Positions 42,877-54,349 of a stretch of 64,000 nucleotides of DNA are shown one piece after another (positions within the stretch are counted from its first letter, which is position 1; each line of letters begins with the position of its first letter). Under the pieces are notes generated by a model. That model had not been told where the DNA came from, did not search any database, and was given only the letters and a program-made list of their open reading frames with translations. The stretch lies in assembly GCA_916610825.1 (NCBI GenBank), contig OU744449.1:27440728-27504727 (forward strand). The letters run 5' to 3'. Source of the stretch: Haliclystus octoradiatus (lineage: Eukaryota; Cnidaria; Staurozoa; Stauromedusae; Haliclystidae). The position numbers were made by a program, and so were the translations under genes.

Positions 42877-43210
42877 AGTATAGTCCCGTAGAAATAACCA
42901 ACCAATCATATGCACAATTTGACTATCAGATAATTATTAGAAATAGTATAGCACTATTCACTATGATATTCTGAACCAATTACAATGAATAACAATTGAA
43001 AATATGCACTAGGACTGGTTCCAGGCTCTTATCGTTAAAACTAAGATAGAATTGAAAAAGGGCCTGGAACCAGTCCTAGTGCACATTTTCAATTGTTTTT
43101 CATTGTAATTGGTTCAGAATATCATGGTGAATAGTTCTATACTATTTCCAATAATTATCTGATAGTCAAAGTGTCCATATGATTGATTGTTTTTTTCTAC
43201 GGGACTATAC
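42877..43210. repeat. Fold-back MITE between the duplicated genes
   Basis: Inverted arms of about 150 bp (42877-43030 and 43062-43210) around a loop of roughly 30 nt. Outer ends read GTATAGTCCCGTAGAAA and its complement. It has no coding content. Confidence 0.85.
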
Positions 43211-43399
43211 AACGACACAGATTGTAGAGTTACGGACAGAACATTTGACAACCATTGCTCTTATCATCCATTCAAGAGTATCACGATATAGAGGCCGAAT
43301 AAAGTGGCGCGGGTGCCTTAAGTAGGATAATACCGTCTGGTAATTTGTTTCGAAATTCAAGGTCGCGTTTCATTACGTCATCATTAGCAGAAGACTGTA

Positions 43400-43407
43400 T
43401 GACGTCA
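43400..43407. promoter_or_regulatory. CRE palindrome upstream of coiled-coil gene copy 2
   Basis: TGACGTCA in the same position as at 40265-40272, with the upstream half-site also preserved. Conservation after duplication hints at function or at recency. Confidence 0.55.
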
Positions 43408-43892
43408 CAATGGGTATACCTTTCCGACATTTGTGTCTTTCTTCGATTGAAGACAGAACAAAACTTTACTTGTGCTATTTGAAGATAGCGTTATTGATTA
43501 TTTATTACTGAGTTGGAAACTCATTATCATAGAAATATTGAGGTAAGAACCTTATCTAATTGATGTTATATTTATTTTAACTAATTAATACACAATTCTG
43601 ATAAGTACCAATAAATATCGTTTTTCAACTGACTTTATACATCATTAATTGCAACAAAGGATAGCACGTTGTACAGTAGTAGGATAGTGTAGTGGAGTGC
43701 TAACAATTAGATGGAATTGATGGATAGAACAGGTTTCTTACGCAACCATATATAGATATACCGAGAGATATCATTTATTTTTATACTGTGTCGAGACATG
43801 CTTTCTCGCATACAAATTAAAAGCTTGCAACTTCTCCATTAAACGATTCAAGACTCACGATTACTTTTTATTTTACCTTTCAGTTGAACACG

Positions 43893-44729
43893 ATGGCAGC
43901 ATTGGATTTTAAATATTTATTGCATACCACTGTTCATGAGGATTTACTATATATTACATCTGATGAAGATTATTCAAACGATGAATTAGAAATCGATGAA
44001 AACCAAACCGCACCCTCTAGGTTAAAAGAGGAACAATTGCTTTTCAAAATCGCTCGACTTGAAATAGAACTACAAGGAAAATTCAAAAACGAACAACTAC
44101 TGCTTGAAAAAATCGATAATCTCACAAAAGAGAATTCTTTATTGAAAGCAGTCAGTTATCCTGCTACCATCGAAGAAGAAGACCAAAGTTGTTGTTTAAT
44201 TGCATTCTGTGGCAAAAAGCGAAAGAAGCAAACATTTAAAAAGAGAATCAAAGAGGAAATTGTTGTCATTCGGAAAGAAAATGTGATCATGAAACAACAA
44301 ATTGATGCATCTGCTGTGAAATTGCAAGCTGCAAATGATGAAATTAAAAATCTGAAGAAACGACTTACGAACACTCTTGTAAAGACAGGGAATGAAAGAC
44401 GTTGCAGAAAAGTAGAAATCAGCAATTTAGAAAATCAAAACTCACATCTAGAACGCAATCTAATGCTAGCAAATCAGCAAGCAGCAGAAGTGAAAAGAAA
44501 GTTGAAATTTAATATTTCTTCGTTGAAAGTAGACGTGGACATTCGTGATAATAGGATTGAGTATTTGCATAAGCAACAATATGAAAAAGAACAACATATT
44601 GAAGATCTACTAGAGCAATTAGGTCATCCAAAGTTAACCATCGAACAAATACAACTGGGCAAAAGAAAAGCAGAAGAACTCATTTCAGATTGGCTCAAAA
44701 GTGATCCACCTGATTTGACCTTCTGCTGA
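43893..44729 (+). CDS. Coiled-coil protein, tandem copy 2
   Basis: 278 residues from the ATG at 43893, with the same 5' UTR intron structure as copy 1 (donor after 43542, acceptor before 43884). It carries the extra 22-residue segment starting SLLKAVSYPATIEEE and ending SCCLI between LTKEN and AFCGKK. The rest is about 95% identical to copy 1, mostly conservative changes, and both frames are intact, so both copies are probably expressed. Whether the segment was lost from copy 1 or gained by copy 2 cannot be decided here. The family is not recognised; a long coiled coil with an acidic N-terminal patch and the same SDWLKSDPPDLTFC terminus is what can be seen. Confidence 0.8.
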   Translation: MAALDFKYLLHTTVHEDLLYITSDEDYSNDELEIDENQTAPSRLKEEQLLFKIARLEIELQGKFKNEQLLLEKIDNLTKENSLLKAVSYPATIEEEDQSCCLIAFCGKKRKKQTFKKRIKEEIVVIRKENVIMKQQIDASAVKLQAANDEIKNLKKRLTNTLVKTGNERRCRKVEISNLENQNSHLERNLMLANQQAAEVKRKLKFNISSLKVDVDIRDNRIEYLHKQQYEKEQHIEDLLEQLGHPKLTIEQIQLGKRKAEELISDWLKSDPPDLTFC

Positions 44730-45393
44730 AAGATAATAAATTTGTTTGAGGAGTTAACTAAACCATTTAATATCAATCCAAACATTTATATACACATGTT
44801 AGTTTGTGTGTGTCTATAACATCTTAATTTAAATCGTAAACCATCCTGATATAAATTACATTGATTAAAATGGTCAAATAACATCATAATTATATATCTA
44901 TTCGCATCAAACATCATCATTCGATGCATGATAATAAAACTCTTCAAGCAATACATTCTTCTTTGTATTTATCTCCCTCGACCATCTAATTTATCGTTAT
45001 AAGTCATTATCTAAATTAACTTCGTTATGTTTATGTTAATCGTACTTATGTTTGGATCGAGGATAATCAGGATCGAGTAAGAGAAACAGTTTTGCATGCG
45101 AATGACATGTATTTGATCAAAATGGGGTAAATGAAAACAAAACAAAAAGCAGTAAAGATTCATTTCGAACGATGCTACGTTTCTACGGAAATTATGTACC
45201 TTTTTTCTTCTAAATGCCAAGTCTTTGAACGCAAATCGTTTCGATTTCAATTCGTAGGATTTAAAAGAAATCCGTATAAGCTTGCTCATGTGCTTTTTAA
45301 CCATCTAAGAGTTTTTCCCTCCTTCGACCTGACGAGACACGATTGTAGGATCAGAAATGAGAAAGATACCAGACAGCGAATCAGCATTTAAAA

Positions 45394-45520
45394 CCTGGTC
45401 TCCATTTAGAATCGCGAGTATATATAGACAGAAACAAATTGTACAGATGTTTGATATTCTGAAGAAGACCAGCGACGGTCGACGGTCGACGGTGCCTCCC
45501 GATTGTAAATGGAAACCTGC
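45394..45520. repeat. Possible small MITE with imperfect inverted ends
   Basis: CCTGGTCTCCATTTAGAATCG at the left matches the reverse complement of the right end (CGATTGTAAATGGAAACCTG) at most positions. A GACGGTC repeat lies inside. No target duplication was recognised. Confidence 0.35.
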
Positions 45521-45730
45521 ATGCTTTTAAAATGGATTATGCTTCTAGAATCTTAGAACATCCTCGTGTTTTTTCTTATGCATTTCTTCTTCTGCTATGA
45601 TATCATATGATATATTTTTTCATTTTGAACGGTAAATAAAGGACACTTGACGCTATAGAAAGTGTCAATTACATACAGCCTTAATATTAATATCTATATC
45701 TATAATCTATATGACAGTTTCCTATGAAAC

Positions 45731-45765
<35 letters not shown>

Positions 45766-45812
45766 GTAATAATAATAATGATGATATGGTATCTAACAGC
45801 AGTTGATATAGT

Positions 45813-45834
45813 GCTCGATGTCATTTGACAGAGC
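45813..45834 (-). ncRNA. Covarying GCTC/GAGC hairpin, copy 4
   Basis: On the minus strand: outer stem GCTC/GAGC with inner stem TGTCA/TGACA, again differing from the other copies by paired changes. It starts 48 nt after the predicted cleavage site of the 45878-45920 hammerhead. Confidence 0.5.
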
Positions 45835-45877
45835 GTGAATAATAATAATAATGGAGTCAAAGACTACGCATTCATTT

Positions 45878-45920
45878 TCTGTAACTTAAAGTTTCTCGCT
45901 TTATGCGATCATCAGACAGA
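45878..45920 (-). ncRNA. Hammerhead ribozyme-like motif, copy 3
   Basis: Minus strand, 43 nt: stem I TCTGT, consensus core CTGATGA (45915-45909), stem II TCGC-loop-GCGA (4 bp), GAAA, stem III ACTT/AAGT, UU, stem I ACAGA. Relative to the 6.6-6.9 kb copies, stem I changed from CCGT/ACGG to CTGT/ACAG, a compensatory change. This is the most canonical core of the set. Confidence 0.78.
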
Positions 45921-46160
45921 TACTAGATATATATATATCAAGTTTATTTTGAATTTACCCCTTCTTCCAGGATCTATACGTTTGCAGAATTCCTGATATC
46001 CGACTCTGTATTCATTTTATGTTTTAGAATTACTACTGTGGTTGATCTGGTTGTTTATGTTTATTAATCAATTGCTTTCTTCTTTATAATCATTCTCTGG
46101 AGCGAATCCCATTGCAGGCAGTAGGCAGGCTAGAAAGCCTTGGCTAGAAAGAACCTAGCC

Positions 46161-46443
46161 CAGAGCCATCTATTTACAAGAGTTGGGACACTTCTGCCAT
46201 ATTTGTATCTTTTTGCCTGGACCCGAGCACGTTTTTAACAGTGCGCATGTGCAGGAGAATGTTGTGTGTTTTTTTCAGCCATATTGTATTGTATTTTTTC
46301 GCGTGTTTCACTTGAAATGATTGAGAACCTGTTTCCAAAAGAACAAAGATGGCATCCAAAAATCACGTGACTGGCATCTGTCCAATTGGAGACGATAGCG
46401 GCACATGAAAGCGTGTCCCAACTCTTGTAAATAGATGGCTCTG
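46161..46443. mobile_element. Non-autonomous hAT element with perfect 31-bp TIRs and 8-bp TSD
   Basis: 283 bp. The TIRs 46161-46191 and 46413-46443 are exact inverted copies starting CAGAGCC. The flanking 8-mer ACCTAGCC is repeated exactly on both sides. CAGRG-type ends plus an 8-bp target duplication define the hAT superfamily. No transposase, so it needs one in trans. The perfect TIRs and TSD suggest a recent insertion. Confidence 0.9.
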
Positions 46444-47676
46444 ACCTAGCCTCATCATAGCATCTGCGTGGAGTTGAGGGCCGTAGAAAGCCTCGTTTGC
46501 ATCGCTTTTTATAAACACGTGGGAGGCCTGGAGACAAGTGGAGGAACCTGAGAAACAATTGCCCTTCACGGTTGAGACTCAAGAAAACCTTTCGCATTAA
46601 ATATATGGAAAATCATCTTAGCAGCGATTATCCATCATCAGTATATATTAGGAAAGTGCATTAGGAAATATACGGAATATTTCATTTTAATCTCATTTGC
46701 ATCATTTCTATTCGAGTTTCATATAAATGATATCACTATATATATATATATATGTCTTCTGTAAATAGTTTGGGGGTTGAATAATTCATGCTTCCAAATT
46801 ATATTCGTCCAGCTACGCTATAGCTTCCTTATTTACTGATGCAACCTGATTTATTTGTTATTTGAAAACACGTTTTACATTTAATCAAGAACTAGTTAGT
46901 TCAAATATTTCAAAAACCAGAATGGATAAATTAAAAGCATACTGGGAATTGATTATCAAGATGTTAGGGTTTTACAATCAAGTGGATGGCAGATGTCAAA
47001 CCAATTAAATAGGTATAACCTCACACACCGGTCTATGCATGGACCCTGATGAAACATGTTTATGCAAGAAGTGTGGATCAATTGCTTCGTATTTATACCG
47101 CATTCTAAATTGCCCATGTATTGAGTCTTTCATCGAATTTGTTAACAATCAAATGAAATTTAATACACTTAAAAAACAATCAAATATAAATAAATTATAA
47201 ATAAATACAAATGGATTTTAAATATACTAATAACATACATTATACTATACTATACATATAATATTGTATCTAGAAATGCATAAATGTTTGCCCAGAATCA
47301 GGTGTAACTAAATAAAAAAACATGAACAAAATGTCTATTTTCTAACTATATCAGCCCATATATATCAGCATATTAAAGGTTTCAAATAATAATTCCCGTC
47401 ATTTGCTTCTGTTGGAGAGCTTTCCTTTTCAACTCTTTAATGTGAGACAGCAGCTGGTTTGTCTCGAGTCCTAAATTAAAAACTTATATAATTGTCTTCA
47501 TGATTATACAATTGACTACCTGTCCAGCTTCAATTAATATAGACATCAAGTAACATACTTTCTTCATAGATGCTAATGTCTACTGGTTGACATTTATCGT
47601 GTCCTCTTAGACACAAATCAAACATTTCAATGTCTACAGACATCTATACTTTATTTTGAAAACAACAAATCTCAAG
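46444..47676. other. Intergenic region upstream of the fibrinogen-domain gene
   Basis: AT-rich with a short (TA)n near 46738. The probable promoter and 5' UTR of the downstream gene lie in the last few hundred bases, but no clear TATA box or initiator could be singled out. Confidence 0.5.
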
Positions 47677-50653
47677 ATGGAAGCAAATATTCAGGTATTT
47701 ATCTTAATTATGCTTCTGATTGTATCCACATTTTCAATTGTTGATGCCAACTGCAAACATTCGACAACAGGAAGAACTTTCAAGAATATTAATGGAGTTA
47801 AAAGAATTGGTTCGCCATTCCAACGTATGCTGATCAATGAATCTCTTTACTGCACTATGAACTGTGAAAGCCTGCTCGGTTGTCAATCCTTCAACCTCAT
47901 TTCAAATTCCAATAGTTCAGATAATTTTCTGTGCGAGATTTTCAATGGAGTATCAGAAAATTTACAACTGAAAACAGTGGAAAACGCAACATATTACGAA
48001 GTTATTACTCAGGTAAGTTTAAATTACATGGCCTCTATCTCCTTTTCAAATATTTATATTCGATGTTAATAACTATGAAACGATGATTAAGTGCATATCA
48101 TTTGCAAGATTTCCAATGAGTCCCTCGAGGATTGTCAAACGATAAGATTTTGATAACCCTATTGGCAGTGTTGTTGTATTTTGAAAAGGCCGTAACCCCA
48201 GGATGGCCGATGCAAAAAAGCTCTGTATTGCAGCTGGTGTATTTTAATGTTATCTTTTACTTTATAGCCATCGAGATTTGTCAGTAGCCGTAAATGCATA
48301 TTTTCGTCCGATTTTCGCATATAATATAGCCTCAGCCGCCTCAGCCAATCTGTGTCTTGTTATCATTTTCCTCACACTTGAAAAAACGATATAACCAATC
48401 AGAATGCTTATAGGATGTTCTCACGTGCGAGAAAAACGTTAGATCCAATCAAAATTCATTTCCTGCATCACAAGAAAAAGAAAAGGGGGAAACGAACCTT
48501 TAGGTTTTTAATAAATCGTTGATGAGTTCTTGAAAGCTGTTACATAGCCAGTGAGTACTTCGTGCAAAAATTGTTGTAACACGTTAGACAAAGAAAGAAG
48601 ATCGAAAATAATTATGCATTATTCATTCCTTGACCTGCCGATTTGGGCAATTATTTGAGTCTAGGGATAGCGTTGCGTTTACATAATGACTCGAAAAAAT
48701 TTAACATAGATTCGTGTAGCTAAAGATAAATTAAAAATATGGCATTTGAATTTCAAATATTGATTACATCTCATAGCATGAGACATTCTAAAAAAAACAA
48801 AAAACTATAAATTAACGTGATTAAGTTTAAATTTGAATGTTTGCAAAGAACTAGACTATACAACTTTTTTAGGAAGAGAGTTCCATGGCTTGATTATTCT
48901 ATTTGCAAAGTAATGTTTGCAACAGTCATAGTTAAATGATTTAGTTGTGTAAAGCGTCAGTGAATGTCCAAGCAAGGAATATTTAGAATGTTTAATAGTG
49001 AAAAACTCATCTGGAGCCAAGTCAATCAAGTTTTACAAAATTCTAAAGAAGTTGCCTAGTACATAATTATAAATAGTCTACCAAGCGGTTTTGTACCTGC
49101 ATGATAACAAATAAGAGTTTGCAAATATCTAATCTCTATGTGTATTTTTCAGCCTAAAGATTGCCTTGAAATTGCCAAAAGATCACATCATGATGCTGTA
49201 AGCTCGATCTACTCTTTGCTTATCCCTGTCGACAACAAAATGAGCGCCTTTTGCGATATGGACACGGATTGCGGAGGTAGGTCTTATTCACCCCTCCCCC
49301 CTTGTTGTTCCGGTAGTTCGCTATTGTGAATAAATTAGAAATGGAAATTGCGACCTAGCTATCTCGTACACATTTCAAATTATCTAAGGTCGATCATAAA
49401 TCAATTTATCTTCTCATCTCAATGACATACAATTTATATAATAAATGCAATTTTATTCTGTATGAATCTATAATTAATGTTAATAATTCAAGGTGTGTAT
49501 ATATGTTTAACCGGTTTGCCGGTTTAAAGAATAATTAAAAAAAAACTGAATTATAATAAGGCCAATATATACATGAGGCCACAATAAAATATTCTGTAGC
49601 AACTGTCTATAAATACATAAACAACCCCTGGAAATACGTTAATCTTTTTCTAATCAGGTTGGACCCTCTTGCAAAGAAGAGTTGATGGAAGTGTTAATTT
49701 CTTTCTTGATTGGCAGTCCTATAAACATGGATTTGGAAATTTGAATGGGGAGTTTTGGCTTGGACTAGACAATGCCCATAAACTGATGAAGGATACTAAA
49801 ACAACTCTCAGATTTGACTTGTGGAAGTTGGATGGAAGAATTCACCGATATGCAGAGTATTACGAGGCAATGATTGCTAGTGAACTAGATAACTATCGCT
49901 TAACATTCAAAGCATACAACGGTATGAGAGCGTATAATTGTATATAGGCCTAACCTCCAGTGGAATTGTGATGCATTTTCTTTGGTTATGTTTATGATGC
50001 ATATTATTATGTTCTGTTGTTCTATGTACATATTATAGTAGTAATTATGGCCCAGTAAATCTGAAACTACGATTTCCACGATCAGTTATAACTTTTGGAA
50101 TGTGTGTGTGTGTTCGAGTTTAAACTGGAGTTAATACGAGCTTTCACCTATAAAAAGATAATATTATCTTTTTTGTTCTTCGTCAACACAAATTTAGGAA
50201 CAATTTTGAGTCACTACATATACTGTGAAAGTGAAAGTTATATGGATTTAGGAAGAGGCAAACCTCGGGCGCATCCTCACATATCTAATTACTGTACGTA
50301 AAGTATCCCTCGTGATGTTACCCTTAATTACTTTGTAATAACCTTCGTATTATCTAAGCACTGTCAATGATGAGTCAATGATTTATTTTACAGGAAACGC
50401 TGGAGATTCAATGCGGTTTCATAATAATCTAATGTTCACAACAAAGGACAGAGATAATGACAATGTCCCGAATAAGAATTGTGCACGCATTTTAGCTGGT
50501 GCATGGTGGTTTCACAGATGTCATTCTGTCAATCTCAATGGTAATTATGGTGACACTAGATATGGCAAAGGGATCAACTGGTCCACAATGACAGGAGTAA
50601 CTTCCTCCCTATCAAAAACGGAAATAAAAATCAGGAGAGATAATAGCAAATAG
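47677..50653 (+). CDS. Secreted PAN/Apple plus fibrinogen-related domain protein, 4 exons
   Basis: Exons 47677-48012, 49153-49276, 49658-49921 and 50394-50653 join in frame (phases 0, 1, 1) to 327 residues. The start is the ATG at 47677, which heads a clear signal peptide (QVFILIMLLIVSTFSIVDA); a TTG seven codons upstream is not needed. Exon 1 then encodes a PAN/Apple-like segment (LYCTMNCESLLGCQSFNL and a later Cys). Exons 2-4 form a complete fibrinogen C-terminal domain: [39 protein letters not shown], the Ca-binding loop DRDNDNVPNKNCA, GAWWFHRCHSVNLNG and GINWSTMTG. Known of the family: ficolin/tachylectin-like lectins binding acetylated glycans, often in invertebrate innate immunity or cell recognition. 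That role is inferred; the exact ligand is unknown. Length fits a minimal secreted FReD lectin. Confidence 0.92.
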
Positions 50654-50999
50654 TTTTAATTTTCAACAAAAAACAATTGTAAACAAACATTTATTGAGTA
50701 TGAAATAAACAATCCAAAATAGTGCACTGGTAGCACAATGGCAGGGTATCCGCAATTGCTGTTTGAGGCAGGGTTTAGATATTCTTCTTCGGGGTGCACT
50801 CATATTTATCTGTAAATGTGCTCCTGTCTCCAATAAACAAGCACTTGCCAAGTTCTATCATTTATCAATATGTTACTGAAAATGTAAGACAAACTTCATA
50901 TATAATTAGTTGCTGCTTATATGGGTATGGTGGCCCATTGTTCTCATAGCATATTTCAACAAAAAACGATAGAAACAGAATTAAAATACAAAAAATTGT

Positions 51000-51591
51000 G
51001 GAATAAAAATGAAAATACAATGAAATAATGAAAAAAATAAATAAATAATAAAAAAATAAAAAAAATAAGTAAAAAATAAAAAAATATAAAATTAAATTAA
51101 ATTAAATTAAATTAAATTAAAAAAAAAATAAATAAAAAAAAAAAATAAAAAAAAAAAATAAAAAAAAAATAAAAAAAAAATAAAATAAAATAAAAAAATA
51201 AAAAAAAAAAATAAAAAAATAAAAAAAAAAAAAATAAAAAAAATAAATAAATAAAAAAAAAAAAATAAATAAATAAATAAAAAAAAATAAATAAAAAAAA
51301 AAAAAAAATAAAAAAAAATAAATAAAAAAATAAATAAAAAAATAAATAAATAAAAAAAAATAAATTAAATTAAATTAAAAAAAAATAAAAATAAAAAAAA
51401 ATAAATTAATTAAAAAAAAAAATAAATAAAAAAAAAATAAATAAATAAATAAAAAAAAATAAATAAAAAAAAAAAAATAAATAAAAAAAAATAAATAAAT
51501 AAATAAATAAAAAAAAATAAATAAAAAAAAAATAAAAAATAAAAAAAAATAAAAAACAAAAAAAAATAAAAAAAATAAAAAAAAAAAACAG
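51000..51591. repeat. Degenerate A-rich (AAAT)n tract
   Basis: About 590 bp of A runs broken by T, with (AAATT)n blocks, mirrored as a T-rich tract at 55775-56235 in the opposite arm. The Phe/Leu-rich frames on either strand here are artefacts. Confidence 0.95.
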
Positions 51592-51736
51592 ACATTGAAA
51601 ACCGAAACACAACTTCTGTTTTCATTTCAAAATCAAAATCGGTTTTACCACTTCACAGCCCATTGTTCTCATAAGACTTCTGTTTTCATTTCAAAATCAA
51701 AATCGGTTTTAACACTTCACAGCCCATTGCTCTCAT

Positions 51737-52380
51737 AGCCTGCGGTCACGCAAGCTGCGGATTGTGTGGCTGCGTCCGTCGAGCTTCGTCTATTACCCTC
51801 CGTGACAATTTGTGACAATATTAAGGATATGCTTCGATCACTTGACAAATACATACGTCTTTCAAGGACAGAATATATTGCCAGCTGTGGGTCAAGTGTG
51901 CCAAAGACAAACCCAGTCGTAGTCAGTAGAATAGTTTAATAATTTATACTCAATCGCTTTGAATGAATGGTTCACAATACTTTAAAGAATAATATCTACA
52001 GCAGTGCTCCCGATGTAAAATAGTGTCAAGGCAATGTGCATATAGAAGACGTAATATAGGCATTATGTCACAATTTATATTATTTAAAAACATGCTGATA
52101 AACTATAATAACTATTTAGTATGCCTCGGCTATATGACCGATTGACCACACATCCACGCGTAAGGCCGTCTTGCGTGACTACGTCTACGACGTATACCGC
52201 TGCTCTTGAGCGGCGTGCATATTATGCCGCACGCTATGAGAACGATGGGCTGCTAGCAACATTCGAAAATGAAAATGAAAATGAAATGTTACTTAGCAGC
52301 CCATCGTTCTCATAGCCCGCGGTACGTTTGGTCAGCGCAAATAGCTGCTCACGGTACAGTTGCTCATGGTTTTATGCAAC
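51737..52380 (+). mobile_element. piggyBac-like non-autonomous module, copy A
   Basis: Runs from CCTGCGGTCACGCAAGCTG through the conserved body to the outer terminus ending GCTATGCAGGGATT. Its right end runs into a hAT-like element; its left end is replaced by the A-rich tract. It contains short frames also present in copies B and C. Confidence 0.7.
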
Positions 52381-52385
52381 GTAGC

Positions 52386-53113
52386 TATGCAGGGATTCGA
52401 AAGTAATTGGTTACAGTTACTTTTTCCGTTACTTTTTATGAATAAGTCCAAACACATTCAACAGAAGCAATGAGACATAGATGAAGTATTCAAATAATAT
52501 TTCTGTATTTTCATCTGTTAATTAATCAAATGCTCTTGTTGACAATATAAATACGAAAACAGATACCCGACGAATATTCACAGCGAAAGATAATCTCAAG
52601 TTACGCGCCATTAGTTCTATTCCAGGCTTGGTTGCTATGACAATTAATTGATCGAACAGACATATAAGACATGAAGCCGTGAAGCGCTCGTTGAATCACT
52701 TGAATATTATAAACTCGGAAAAACAGATTGTCAAACAGAATGTCACTTCCCTGAATGTAATTTCCTTGACATCCAAATTCATAACAGGATTTCCTGCAGT
52801 TGTAGGGAACTTTTTGTCTGTGTTTTTATTGTTCTTGGATGGTAACAATAAGAACAAAAGATTTTGACTAATTGAAACACAAAAGCGATCGAGAAGCTGC
52901 CAATTTTCAGCTATCTTTTGCAAAAAAAGTAACGAAAGAAAGCGAAAATTTTGTGAAAAAGTAGCGAATAATCGTTACTTTACATTCAATCCTAAATGTA
53001 ACTAGTTACAAGTAGAAGTTACTTTTACAGAAAAGTAACTAGGGCCAAGTAGAAGTTACTAAAAAATTACTATTACCAGTAACGTCGTTACTTTTGTAAT
53101 CGTTACTAACATC
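52386..53113 (+). repeat. hAT-like MITE with GTAAC-rich ends
   Basis: Starts CAGGGATTCGAAAGTAATTG and ends ACGTCGTTACTTTTGTAATC, then CGTTACTAACATCCCTG. Repeated GTTACTTTT strings on both strands near the ends are typical of hAT MITEs. The start coincides with CAGGGATT of the neighbouring module terminus. No 8-bp duplication is visible. Confidence 0.6.
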
Positions 53114-53468
53114 CCTGTCTATAATGCATGTATGTGTTAACTTTGTTATAATTATTGAAGGCTATCATATCCGTTTTTATTATTACGAAGCCTTTTTCAC
53201 TCAAGTGGTTATCATATATGAATACACGCTATCACATGGATTTTTATATAACATGGAACATATTATTGTTAATCAGCTCATAAATCCACACTTGTAGTTA
53301 ACCACGAATGAGCCAACATGCGAAAACAAGGTCACACCTAAAATCATATTTGCTTGAGCATTTGTGTATTTCTCTGTCTCCTCTGCACCATGTACACTGA
53401 CCCGAATTTTCACAAATCTGTCATTAGCTGTTGAAACTGTCATCTGTCTTTTTGTCTAGCGAGATTAA

Positions 53469-54287
53469 TCCCTGCATAGCAACGTTGCATGAAACCGTGA
53501 GCAACTGTACCGTGAGCAGCTATTTGCGCTGACCAAACGTACGGCGGGCTATGAGAACGATGGGCTGCTAAGTAACATTTCATTTTCATTTCCATTTTCG
53601 AATGTTGCTAGCAGCCCATCGTTCTCATAGCCTGCGGTCACGCAAGCTGTGAACTGTGTGGCTGCGTCCGTCGAGCTTCGTCTATTACCCTCCGTGACAA
53701 TTTGTGACAATATTAAGGATATGCTTCGATCACTTGACAAATACATACGTCTTTCAAGGACAGAATATATTGCCAGCTGTGGGTCAAGTGTGCCAAAGAC
53801 AAACCCAGTCGTAGTCAGTAGAATAGTTTAATAATTTATACTCAATCGCTTTGAATGAATGGTTCACAATACTTTAAAGAATAATATCTACAGCAGTGCT
53901 CCCGATGTAAAATAGTGTCAAGGCAATGTGCATATAGAAGACGTAATATAGGCATTATGTCACAATTTATATTATTTAAAAACATACTGATAAACTATAA
54001 TAACTATTTAGTATGCCTCGGCTATATGACCGATTGACCACACATCCTCGCGTAAGGCCGTCTTGCGTGACTACGTCTACGAAGTATACCGCTGCTCTTG
54101 AGCGGCGTGCATATTATGCCGCAGGCTATGAGAACGATGGGCTGCTAGCAACATTCGAAAATGAAAATGAAAATGAAATGTTACTTAGCAGCCCATCGTT
54201 CTCATAGCCCGCGGCACGTTTGGTCAGCGCAAATAGCTGCTCACGGTACAGTTGCTCACGGTTTCATGCAACGTTGCTATGCAGGGA
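53469..54287 (+). mobile_element. piggyBac-like non-autonomous element with TTAA duplication, copy B
   Basis: 819 bp bounded by TTAA at 53465-53468 and 54288-54291. It begins TCCCTGCATAGCAACGTTGC and ends in its reverse complement; the inverted ends continue inward for well over 100 bp through ACCGTGAGCAACTGTACCGT and the GCTATGAGAACGATGGGCTG motif. TTAA target duplication and CCCT-like starts are piggyBac hallmarks. No transposase. Confidence 0.72.
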
Positions 54288-54349
54288 TTAAATTGGCTAG
54301 ACAAAGAAAGATTATGACAGTGACAGTTGACCAAAGTCTGTGAAGTACT

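Larger units (their letters stand above)
43368..44960 (+). repeat. Segmental tandem duplication, unit 2
   Basis: Second copy of the 40234-41760 block. It differs by a few percent plus short indels, including a short insert near 43750-43775 and the 66-bp coding difference. Confidence 0.9.
44961..46160. other. Intergenic region with repeats
   Basis: Contains a possible small MITE (45394-45520), an (AT)n run near 45732-45762, and the hammerhead-bearing repeat at 45.8-45.9 kb. Overlapping short ORFs on both strands at 45.0-45.4 kb look like chance frames. Confidence 0.55.

Noticed and set aside
46235-46597. Minus-strand frames at 46.2-46.6 kb
   Set aside because: They overlap the 283-bp hAT element and its flanks, and show no domain.
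51406-51625. Phe/Leu-rich frames at 51.4-51.6 kb (minus) and 55.7-56.0 kb (plus)
   Set aside because: Artefacts of the degenerate A-rich and T-rich tracts.
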